A DNA stretch of 64,000 bases from Ottelia alismoides. Lineage: Eukaryota; Streptophyta; Magnoliopsida; Alismatales; Hydrocharitaceae. Shown in pieces: positions 31,291-41,762 of this stretch (the first letter of the stretch is position 1; each line of letters starts with the position of its first letter). The notes under the pieces are model-generated. The model worked only from the letters and a program-made list of their open reading frames with translations. It was not told where the DNA came from and made no database searches. A program made the translations under genes and the position numbers. The stretch covers positions 62,001 to 126,000 of the forward strand of contig JAZKJV010003270.1 of assembly GCA_037367405.1 (NCBI GenBank). The letters are read 5' to 3'.

Positions 31291-32701
31291 CTGCATCCAA
31301 TCACAGAGACCTTTCCAGACGAGGCAATTCATTCAGTCACCTCGCTTCCTTGGTATGCAGACATCGTGAATTATCTGGTGACCAAGAAAATCCCACAGGA
31401 TTGGCCGAAATTGAATGTTGACAGATTCTTTTCTAAAATCCATTTCTACCAGTGGGAGGATCCGTATTTATTTTGTGAGGGGTAGATTGTATCTGGAGAA
31501 GGTGCATCCCTCAGGAGGATGTTTCAAGTGTCCTCACCTTATGTCATGACCAAGATTCTGGAGGACATCATTCAGTCAAACGAACGGCAGCAAAAGTTCT
31601 TCAAAGTGGCCTCTGGTGGCCTTCATTATTCAAAAATGCAGATGACTATGTCAAATGATGCACTGATTGTCAGAAGATGGGCGGAACCATAGGAAGGAGA
31701 GACACGATGCCTCTGAAATACATTCAGATATCAGATGTCTTCGACGCATGGGGCATCGACTTTATGTGCCCATTTCCCAACAGTCCGGGCTATGAATATA
31801 TTCTGCTTGCTGTCGACTATGTAAGTCGCTGGGTGGAGGCTATTCCCGCCCGAACCGGCGACAGTAGGACTGTCTGTCGATTCTTGAGAGATCACATCAT
31901 AGCACGGTTCAGGATTCCCAAGATTCTCATATCTGACGGAGGTAGTCATTTCATAAACAGAGAGGTGAAGAAGCTGACTCAAGAATTCTGTATTGAACAT
32001 CGTGTTGCTTCACCCTACCACCCGCTATCCAATGGCTTAGCTGAATGTCCAAATAGGGAGATCAAGACAATTCTACAGAAGCTTGTGAGTCCGGATCGCA
32101 AGAACTGGTCTCAACTGCTTGATTCTGTTCGTTGGGCTAATAGAATAGCGTACAAGTCACCTTTGGGAATGTCTCCCTACCACCTTGTGTATCGCAAGCC
32201 ATGTCATCTGCCCGTTGAACTAATTCACAAATCTTTATGGGCCATTAACATCTGTAATTTGGACTCCAAGCAAGCAGGAAAGAATAGAAAATTGGATCTG
32301 AACAGATTATTGGAATTCAGAGATTATGCATATGACAACGGCCTCATGTACAAGGAGATGGTCAAAACATGGCATGACAAGCATATCCGTTGCAAGTCCT
32401 TCGATTTAGGTCAGAAGGTGTGGTTGTTTGATGCAAAATTAAAGATTTTTCCAGGCAAATTGAAGAGTAAATGGACTGGGCCATTTATAGTTAGGCAGGT
32501 GCGTGACAACGGTAGTGTATTGATATCCAATCTGTCAGCTAACGCACAACCATTTTAGTCAATGGACAGCTTTTGAAGCCATACCTTGAACATGATACAT
32601 TCATGGCTGTCGTTGATTCGATTCAAGTAATCTACAGGGAAGAGTCGGATATCTCCAAGGAGGCAGAGGAAGGCCAAACAGAGCAAAACATTTTTAAATG
32701 A
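31291..32701 (+). pseudogene. G3 integrase (two frameshifts, one stop; DDE triad present)
   Basis: A spacer ends near 31483, where one G appears to be missing and a TAG arises. The zinc-binding HHCC region follows (CHDQDSGGHHS and CTDCQK, ~31545-31675), with TGA at 31656-31658, one transition from CGA. The core has Asp in WGIDFMCPFPNS, Asp in LISDGGSHF and Glu in LAECPNREIK, so the DDE triad is intact. The C-terminal GPFIVRQV block is followed by a frameshift near 32548. The true C-terminus (NGQLLKPYLEHDT onward) ends at TGA 32699-32701. The position after RT fits Ty3/gypsy. Confidence 0.92.
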
Positions 32702-32740
32702 CTTTTCTTCTTTTCTTCTTTTCTTCTTTTCTTCTTTTTC
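32702..32740 (+). repeat. TTCTT-type pyrimidine microsatellite
   Basis: About seven units of TTCTT/TTTTC directly after the pol stop codon. A similar shorter tract lies at 32865-32890 and another at 35149-35180. Confidence 0.8.
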
Positions 32741-32789
32741 GTCTCTTTTACCTTATTCGACCGACATGATGTCATCCCTTTCATCACTT

Positions 32790-33289
32790 CTACACTTAGG
32801 ATGTACTTTATCTTAAGTGTAGGGGGGATGCGCATCCCGAGTTGTTCACATCCACTTTCATCTCTTTTCTTCTTTTCTTCTTTTCCTTTTCTATTTTCTG
32901 TATCTATCAAAAAGGTGTCGCCCCTTGTAGATAGTCTTCTATACTTAGGACCTACTTTGTCCTAAGTATAGGGGGGTGTACACCCCGAGTTTTTCTTTCA
33001 TTCATTTCGATCCTCTCCATTGTCTCCTCTTCTTGTCTATACTTAGGGATATCTTACCCTATGTATAGGGGAGACAACCTGAGTACGATTTGTTCATCCC
33101 CACCCTTGACCCTCCCGGCGTTGTGTACAATATGCTATACTTAGGATTATTTGATCCTAAGTATAGGGGGGACGGTCAACTTCTCAATTCGTTCATTCAT
33201 TTCTTAGACTTTCCTATACTTAGTATGAGTTATGTCTTCTCTTTTCTCTCCAATCTATGAGGACATAGCTCAAGCTAAGTATAGGGGGG
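32790..33289 (+). repeat. G3 array of five hairpins ending in PPT-like purine runs
   Basis: Five inverted repeats at 32790-32827, 32939-32976, 33037-33071, 33135-33171 and 33213-33289. Each has CTATACTTAGGA-like left and TCCTAAGTATAG-like right arms and is followed by five or six G. The tail AAGTATAGGGGG is also the 3' polypurine tract before the LTR (35225-35236). Spacing is roughly 80-150 bp. G2 has the same kind of array in minus orientation at 19956-20340. Confidence 0.92.
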
Positions 33290-33435
33290 TCGTATATACT
33301 ACGTAGATACTTTAGCCATAACTCGTACTTTCGTATTTTCCTAATAAATATGGCTAATAATTCTTTAAAATTCATTAAAAACCTTAATAAAAAGATGTTT
33401 CATTGCTCAAATTCTTTTTGTATATACTGATTAAT

Positions 33436-33780
33436 AAATCAGGTGAAAATGTTTTTGCAAAATGTTTGAAAAATAGTTTGAAAATCCTTGTGAGAATATT
33501 TTGAAAACTATTTTGAAAATGTTTTGTTACATGTTTTCAACCTTTGTAAAAATGTGTTGTTTGCAAAATTTTATTTTCTTTGTGTGAAATAAAATGTTTG
33601 AAAAATGATTTGCAAATGGTTTGAAAAATGGTTGCAAAAATATTTGAAAAATCTATATATATTGTTTGAAAACCTTTGCAAAATGATTTTCAAATGTGTG
33701 TACATGTTGTAAAATTGTTTGTAAAAATTATTTTGGACTATAGTTTTCAAAAATTGTTTGAAAAACAAGTGTCAAATAAG
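33436..33780 (+). repeat. Degenerate TTTGAAAA-word repeat
   Basis: The words TTTGAAAA, TTTGCAAAA and AAATGTTTG recur every 10-25 bases through this stretch without a strict period. It looks like slipped low-complexity sequence. Confidence 0.7.
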
Positions 33781-35224
33781 TTTGAGGAACAGCTTCATCA
33801 CTCCAAAATCCACTTTATATATATGTATAAAATTGATCACTTACCCTTGTAAATTCTTAAAATCCACTTCGTGTGAATATGAGAAGCACTCCCGTGTAAA
33901 TATTTTGACCTAGTTTTCAGCCAAAAATCTTTTTGTTTTCAAAAATCCCAAAAACATTTGCAAAATTAAAATCCAAAAACATTTGAAAAATCTTTTGAAA
34001 AATATAAAAAAAATACATATGCATCATCATCATCTTAACAAACTATAGAAAAAGTTCAAAATCTTGAAAATTGCATCACAAAAATAATTTCTGCATTTGC
34101 ATAGCATGAGCATTTTTCAGATTGAGTTTGATAGTTGAACGAGTCTAAGAAAAATTCGGAGATTGGAGCTTGATTGGACCTTAAAATCTACCTAATAACA
34201 AGAACCTTATAGGAACTGGGTTTGAGGTACTTCAGGTCTAGTTGACTTGAGGATAACGAGACTTGGTTCAATGGATTCTTGACTGCCTAAGTAGAGTATT
34301 TCAGAGCACACGCACGACTCTTGTTGATAATGACCTAACTTGGACACCTGCACCTTTCACATGGCTCAACTCAGTTGGAGTGGTGAGGGGACTGGATTTG
34401 CCGGTATGAGACGCACACAAGTGGAAACACTTGTCCTCCTCAAGGGAGGGAAGTGCACCCCAACCCGTCTAGTGATAAGGAAGTCTAAAGACAGGAGGCT
34501 GTGGGCTGTGATAAAGCTTCAAAAGAGGGATAGTCTACTGGCTCAAGAGGAAAAACTCCTTATGTAAATGCTGTTGTATATAGTATTTAAAAAAAATGGT
34601 CAGGCCTGTACAAAAATAAAATGCCTGCAAAGTATGTACATATGTTGTAAAGCCAATAAGCAAGCTTGAGTTCCAAAGTCAAATATGTGAGCCTACAGCT
34701 GGATGACTTGACTACACTGGTCTTGCATCCTAGGATAGGTAGCTACACTGGCTACCGTCCATTCTTCTCTTTACCCTCTCCTCTTGAGCTGGTTGCCACT
34801 TGAACTTAGAAGGGAATACCCCTCTCCTCAAGGATGGAGTTGTTGGATTGGGGAATCATTGGGTTGTCATGCTGGAGAAGTCAGTCTCTTTGACATTCTA
34901 GTTGGGGAGAGCCACTATCACTTACATCGTACGAGTCAGATTCATAGTCGTAAGGGTTTGCATACGAATTGAGATATTTCTGACCTGGCTATTGAGGGGA
35001 CTTGAACAGAGTTTTGGGATTCTCAGGGACTGTTGGATTTCAAATCCGGTTCCCATTAAGGTTCCGCCCACACTAAAATTCCAAAGATCCGACTTAAGCT
35101 ACAAACTTTGATTTTGCGAAGACAAGTTTGATAATTAAACTAAATCCACTTTCTTCTTTTTCTTTTCTTCATTTTTCTTTTCTGTACTTATTGCATAAGT
35201 GTTTGCTAGGGACTAGCAAAGGCA

Positions 35225-35236
35225 AGTATAGGGGGA
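35225..35236 (+). other. G3 polypurine tract
   Basis: AGTATAGGGGGA directly precedes TGATGAATC, the 3' LTR start. It primes plus-strand synthesis. Confidence 0.88.
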
Positions 35237-38200
35237 TGATGAATCTACGTTTCCTCATCTTTATTCTATAATTTTGGCCTTAAAAACCCTAGTAAATGCG
35301 TGTGAATAGGCTTAATTTAGGCATTTTAGCGTTCATGCATCATGGTGTAAATACTGTATAAAATGCGGTTTTTAAAAGCCAAAATATAGAATAAAGAAAA
35401 GAAAAGAAAAAGAATAAATTATTACAAATATTTTATGACCCGAAACCCCGAGACCTAGGCATCTTGATGAATAGGTCGACAAGGAATAAAGTAGGGGGAG
35501 ATAAGGGTCAAAACACAATAAAAATACTCATTCATTCTTTATACATTTTGGGACCTATTTTTGGTTCCATTTGTTAGATCTCAATAAAGAAACTTTGTAC
35601 ATAAAAGTTGCACTAATTTCATATAGAAAAATACAAAATTGATTTCACTCAAAAATAATATACAGACAAAACGTTATGGTCTGAATAAAAATCCAGAATC
35701 CCAACTTCCCAGACCTGTATCTCACAAATGAAAACTCCAAATACATCAAACTCACCTTTAATTGTATATAGTATAAAATAAGCCATTTAATGACGGTGGT
35801 TTCGCATTTGGCGAAGCTACGGTTTGAAAGTTGAGTTTTTGACCCCTATTGTATACTTGTACAGATTAAAATATTCATTTTATTTATTCATTATTTTTAA
35901 ATTTTTTTATTTTTATAAATATTATTATTAGAATAAAAACCTAAATAAAATACAAAAATAAAATACTTGTAATATAATGCATAGGTATAATACTTGTATA
36001 CATACCTACATAGAACCTATTTCTATTTTATTAAATATACAAAACACATCAGAAAAATAAAAAAAAAATATATTTAAGTGTCTAAAAATATTCTAGAAGT
36101 TTATAAAATAATAAACAAAAATAATTAAATTAAATAAGTAAAATAAAAATAAAATACTAAAATATATAGATAATATACCTATAAAGGGTATAAAAGGAAA
36201 CTTGTAATTATAAATCTCGAAAAAATAAATAAAAATTACCATAAAAAATTTTATAAAATTAGAAATATTTTTTATTTAATAACCTAAAATTAATAAATTC
36301 AATTACTATTTTTAAATGATTTTTTAATTATCTTCTAGGGTATTTTTCCTGGTTGGTCCACGTGGACCAACCAGCTTGGTTTGACAGTTGACCTCGGTCA
36401 ATTGTCTGACCTCCTCCCCTAGCATTGTTAGAACCAAGTTTTGTCTCTTTTTCTCGAATTTTTTTGAGTCATTTTCTTTAACCAAATCATGTCAACGCCT
36501 TCTGCAAATTTGTTGCTCGATTACCCATGATACTCGCGCATGGTTTAGCTCGATCTGTGGACTCACTATTTGCGTGATATTCTTCGATCTTCATGCTTCG
36601 ACCGTCAACTCTTCAAAAGCCACACCCGACGTCCCTTCGATTCTTGATCCCTCTTCCTTAACCTACACCGAGTTTGCGAGCGTTCTTCGTGCTCCTGGTA
36701 ACAGCAGGAACACATTAAGCCCAAGCTCGAGCCCTTTGGAGTTGAATCGAGGTGGTCCAAGCCCCTCATCGGAGCGACGCCTGCAGCTCGCTGCAGCCCA
36801 CGCCGGTGAGTCTCCCTCCTTTCTTTTTGCGTTTTCTTGTAGCTTTTGCTTAGAATAACTTAGCTTAGCAGCAGTTTAGGATTCCATTGCATCTTTCGTC
36901 GTGAATCATTAGCCGAAGTTCACGGTGGAGCTTAGCTCCGCCTTCCCCCTCCGCCTTCATCCGTCACCTACAGCCCCCACGATCACCTCCGTTTCATTCC
37001 TCATCGCTCCGTCGCTCCGCTCCACCCCTCCATCTACCTCGATCTCTCTCAGATCGAGCCACCCGAGCTCCATCTCCGCCGTACGCTGGAGCTCTTCGTC
37101 GGACCCCCATTTCACATCCATTCCCCTCCATTTTGCGTCGAACCCTTTGTCTCTTTGTTTCCGCTTCTAACCCTGCAAAGAGGAGCCCAAGAGCAGGCTC
37201 TATCAAGCCTCGACAGTCCAGAGAAGCAGCTCCCAGGCGACTCCCCTCGTCCGAGCACCTCCATTCATCTCAGCTCTGGCTGAGAAGCTCATTCGACGCA
37301 GACGAGTCCCAGGACCATTTTGTTCTCGGTCCGGGGCCGATGGAGGCCGTGTGTCGACCTCCAGGCGGTGTTCTTTGTCATCCTCTCCCTGCCTTCAGAT
37401 CAGCCTTGTTCTTCCAGCCGCTCAGCTACCGTTGGATCGGCCGCTGCCTCAGCCTTCAGATCTTCCGAGGCAGATCTTATCTCAGCCGCACACGCGATGG
37501 GGTACGGGCCATCCGATTAGCGCCATGTGTCAAGTCGAGTCGCATCGCTGCCGTCCATCAAAGCCTCTTCCTCAGGCGTTGGATGCGCCACGTGGATAAG
37601 TGATTTGTTCCTAGCCACTTGATTATATCGTGGGTATTTTGCATTTTAATCCCAGAGCTTTTTGTTAATTGCAGAGATGCCCCTGTGCGTAGATATTATA
37701 ATATGTTTTGGGTAAATTGCACTCAGACCCTGCCTACTTTTATTATTTGCAGTTATGCCCCTATGAACAGTAGAACACATGTTGTCCGTGTGACTTTTTT
37801 TGTGAAATTGCAATGTTTTTCCTGTAGCTTTTAATATTTGCATTTTTTCCCTTGCCAGCAATGTATTTTCTCTTTGTTTCCTTTATTTATTGCATGTATC
37901 TATAAAACCCCAAAAATTCTCAAAAAATAAATTTAGGGTCCTGTTGACTTGTGCCTCCACACCATTTTTTTTGTGATTTTATGGCATTTTAGTATTTATA
38001 AATATTCAAAAACACATATTTTCAGCACTATTTGCATTAGAAAATACATAAAACTTATAAAAACACCTCAGAAAAATCCCCAAAAAATATATGTTGTGTA
38101 TTTTCGTGTCTTTTAACTTCTGTCCAAAAACAATTAAAAATCTCAAAACAAAAACCATTAAAAATTGGAAAACTCCTAAAAACTTGATAAAAATCTAAAA

Positions 38201-38918
38201 AAACCTAGAAAAATCCTAAAAATATAAGCCCAGCTTCTGTAGTTTCTCTGTTTTATTGTCTTTTATTTAAAATTAACTTGGGAAAATTTTGTTACTGTTT
38301 ACTATTTTTCATTCCCATTTTAATCTCGGCCAGTAGCTAATTCACTATTTTCTTGTATTTTAACTTTTAAAAATACCAAATTTTTTAGAAAAATTTTCAA
38401 AAATCACAAAAAAATTATTAAAATATAAAAAGATCAAAAACATTTTATTTTCTGATTTTTGAGCATTTTCCTTATTTTTATAATTACCTTATTCCTCCTT
38501 TTCTTATATTATATATATATTCTATTATTGAAATAGAAAATAGAAAAAAATATAAAATATAAAAGGAAAATATAATCAGAAAATTAAAAATAATATATAT
38601 ATATAATTAAAAAGAAAATAAAAAATATACAAAATTAAAAACCCACAAAAAATTCATATTGGCTAAGTAGTTCATTAGACATAGACCTTGACTTTTAGTC
38701 TACTCACTCTACACCTTTGTTTCCTGTATTCGACCCCTACTTGCTTGCCAATGTACATTTTTAGGAGGGAATAATAAATTTTGATCCTTGCTCTTGATTT
38801 CTTAATTAATTGTGTGGGTTAATTGTTGACGAACGTGAAGGCTTGAGTAGTCGCCCCAGCGACAGTGAGTCTGATGTGTTAGACCACTATTTAGCGGCTC
38901 TCGCAATCTCGTTTTTCA
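35237..38918 (+). repeat. G3 3' LTR (complete)
   Basis: A 3682-bp LTR, TGATGAATC to TTTTTCA. The GC-rich island is at about 36350-37600. The right flank starts with AGTGT (38919-38923), the presumed target duplication; no left copy exists because the left junction is damaged. Confidence 0.93.
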
Positions 38919-40314
38919 AGTGTCTATTGTATAAATCCCACGGATGTCATCAATGCATCTCCACATACCAGAAGGAGAAACTCCAAGGTCAATGCTTTCT
39001 GATTCTTCCTCCTTAAAGAGGAATTCTTGGGTCTCAGTATCATCCATCACATAACAAGAATCTATGATATTATCATCAAAGTCAAGGTCCTTGGGTTTGG
39101 CTAACACATGCACACTCTCATAGGATGCAGGTCTCTAGTCAGTAATGGGTGTAGTGATCAACACATCGCTCCTTACATCAGAACGGAAGTGAATCTCTCC
39201 TGATCCATAATCAACAACGACTCTCGTAGAGGCGAGGAAAAGCTGTCCCAGGATGATTGGAGGGTTCTCCACAGGGGAGGAGGTATCCATGAGAAATAAG
39301 ACAAAATCAGAAGTGAATTTCATGCCTTGAATAAGAATGACAATATTTTCTAGAAAACCCTTCAACCTCTTGATAGATCTATCAGTAAATTGAACTATTA
39401 TCATGGTTTTCTTGAGAGGCCCAAGATGAAGATATTGTACCGTAGAGAAGGGTATTATATCGATTGATGCACCGCTGTCAGGGAGAGTGTTATCACAAGA
39501 ATAGTCAGATATGGAGCAACTCACAAGAGGTGTTGCAGTATTCCCTTTCTTAAAATGTGGACGGTGGGAGATGGCGTAGGCAGTCGACATGGCTAAGATG
39601 TGACGCTCAGATCTGCTCCTTCGCTTTCTCTTCTTGTTTTGAGGAGCAGATAAATGGGTCATGGTCTGGTGAAGTGGGGCTTTAATGATCTCGTGAATAG
39701 TGGCCATCACTTTAGGTTCAGTCAACATTTTTTGAATCTTTGGACCTCCTCCATACGAGGGAGGACATCGGAATCAACATATACACGAGGATTACCAAGA
39801 GCAGTCTGTATAGTGGAATCCTCGGGGTAAAGGTTGGGACATGTGGTGAATGACTATGTGGAAAAATGGTTTGGCATGGGTGCGCTCTCCTCATAAAATT
39901 AATCGACAATGTGTCTCCCGAAATCTTTTTTGATTTTTAAAATTTTCTGATTTTTTGTATTTTAGGCGATTGCAAGCTCTCATGATTATCCTCAAGTGAA
40001 TCCATATCCTCAAATAATGGAGCAACATTCTGGCTCTTACTTATGTTAAATAGATTACTAATCCTCGAATTCATATGCTCCATCATCTGGTTTAGGGTCT
40101 CAAGTATGGACATCATGAAAGGTGACTCCAAAATCCCAGGATCGGGTGAGTGGAATGCGGGTGGGTGAGAATCAGAGTCCGACTCCTGAAATAATGGGTT
40201 GGGCGGATATGCACAAAAATCAGGACGAAAGTCCTCTTGGAAAAAAGAAGGTGGATCGGTTGGAGGGTACGAGGGATCTGAGAAGATCGGATTAAAATAA
40301 CTCCAGTCGGCCAT
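38919..40314 (-). pseudogene. G2 protease-bearing ORF region without capsid, RT or integrase
   Basis: In minus orientation, MADWSYFNPIFSDPSYPPTD starts at 40314 (126 aa, acidic, to 39937). A ~200-bp stretch with a frame change follows, then the protease ORF (39728-39135). Its active site is LPDSGASIDIIPF, a canonical Asp-Ser-Gly-Ala, followed by FTDRSIKRLKGFLENI and PPIILGQLFLASTRVVVDYGSGEI. An acidic linker (39113 to 38919) resembles the G3 linker after the protease and is cut by the G3 insertion. The capsid core seen in G3, G4 and G5 would not fit between the N-terminus and the protease and is not visible. RT and integrase are absent on both sides of G3. Confidence 0.85.
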
Positions 40315-41741
40315 CTACAAAATAAGAGAAAATGATCAGGAGAGCACGATAGTCAAGTCAAAAGATGTGAAAAAGGTGAAATGCGTAGAAGGATCTAGTA
40401 TTAACACAAGCAATCAAACATAATACACACCCCAATTCACCAACTGGATGCAAGGTAAAGGTCATGAAGGTTTGATCAATTATCTTGTCAATTTTTAGAG
40501 TTTGGTGAAAATACAATCTATCAGAGCGTTTTAAACGAGTTGTTAGGAACCCAATGCTACCAGGAGATTGTCCCAATCTCACAACTAGCTTTTCCCAACC
40601 AGTATGGGTGCAGACCATATACCAGCTACACGATCTGCCCACTTTGCTAAGGAAATCCCTGACCGATTACCAGCTACCCAGTGAAGTCCTCACTAGAGAA
40701 CAACTAATCACAAGACAATAGTCAGAAGAGAGTTTAGGTGTGGTTCTATCTTTGTGTGCGGGTTGCTCTCTCGCTGCAGATATATCAAACAAGGTGGGGC
40801 TACTCTCCCTAAAAGAATTATTTTTCGTTGCATTTATTTTAGGGTCGAGTTTTCTTTAACAGTCCCAAATTTTAGGCAGTTATCACTTGGTTTGAATATT
40901 TTCAATGACTTGCCTACCAGGTGTCCGATTTCCTTTTTATCTTATGAGAGTGAAAACAAGGAAGGAGATCGGAAATTCCAATGCGTGATCAAACCACAAT
41001 GATGCATGCAGGGGTTAGAGATGTGTACCTTGTTGCCAGCACTCTACATGCAGGGTGATCTGTGCATAATTGAAATATAAAAAAATAAACTAACCTATAT
41101 GCAAATGCAAATGAACCTTCCTAATCAATAGCTTCTATTAACAGGAAAGAACATGTTAATTTGACTAAGTCCAATTACGCTCTATTCTAGAGGTATAAAA
41201 ATTCGTGTTTATGGTATTTGGACCTGATTATTTATCTAGCTCAAGCAAATTAATTAAAGCAATCAATAGGCAGCTCAGGAAATCCGTGTGAAACAATGAA
41301 AAATAAAACGATGAAAACAAAACCGGTGAGGTCCCCTAAGTGCACCGGCACATCTCGAAACAGACCCCACAACAAATGAATGTCCTTTTTACAAAAGTTT
41401 AAATGCTAGAAAAAAATAAATAAAAAAGTTTAATTTTTTTCTGGTCTCCTTTAATTCTTCTTCTCCTTCTCTCACGCTATTCAGCAACTCAGTGAAGAAT
41501 GAAGCCACCTCCTCTTCGCTTGGGTGCTTGGCTCTCTTAAGATCACCTCCTTCACTCTACGGGCCCTCGCAAGAAAGAGAAAAGATAGAATGTATAAGAA
41601 ACACAATTATCAAATATGAGCAAGAAAAATGAAATAAATGCAGTGAATACGAACAATGGAGGTAATAAAGAAAAATATACACAAATATTTTCAACCAAGA
41701 ATAGCAGGTCAAAAGAGAAACTTAACTATCATCGTTGTGCC
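40315..41741 (-). mobile_element. G2 leader
   Basis: 1.4 kb between the G2 ORF start and PBS. It contains the leader blocks shared with G1 and G4 (41010-41059 and 41128-41170). No supported ORF. Confidence 0.7.
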
Positions 41742-41759
41742 TCCCTGGAAACAACGCCA
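41742..41759 (-). other. G2 primer binding site (diverged tRNA-Asp type)
   Basis: Plus strand TCCCTGGAAACAACGCCA matches the reverse-complement PBS TCCCCGGCAACGGCGCCA at 14 of 18 positions. It is preceded by GTGCC, like the G1 PBS, and followed by a short T run and then TG (41763). Confidence 0.7.
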
Positions 41760-41762
41760 TTT

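Larger units (their letters stand above)
32702..35224 (+). mobile_element. G3 3' non-coding region
   Basis: 2.5 kb between the pol stop and the PPT. It starts with a TTCTT-rich pyrimidine tract (32702-32740), then a hairpin array (32790-33289), then an A/T-rich stretch with repeated TTTGAAAA words (about 33436-33780), then a conserved part matching G2 (34100-35224). I see no envelope-like ORF with membrane segments. The short ORFs at 34340 and 34784 have no family resemblance. Confidence 0.75.
20345..38918 (+). mobile_element. G3: near-complete Athila-like Ty3/gypsy element nested in G2
   Basis: Order: 5' LTR 20345-24053, PBS 24056-24073, leader, gag-protease-RT-RNase H-integrase 25847-32701, 3' non-coding region, PPT 35225-35236, 3' LTR 35237-38918. 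RT before integrase defines Ty3/gypsy. The tRNA-Asp PBS, long LTRs and long 3' non-coding region fit the Athila branch. Left flank (18337-20344) and right flank (38919 on) both belong to the minus-strand element G2. In 240 LTR bases compared (21481-21720 against 36419-36658) I count 12 mismatches. The first 44 bp of the 5' LTR and the left target duplication are missing. Confidence 0.92.

Noticed and set aside
34340..35111. Short frames in the G3 3' region that might be an envelope-like ORF.
   Set aside because: No signal peptide, transmembrane segment or length typical of the env-like ORF of some Athila elements; the G2 counterpart does not keep the frames.
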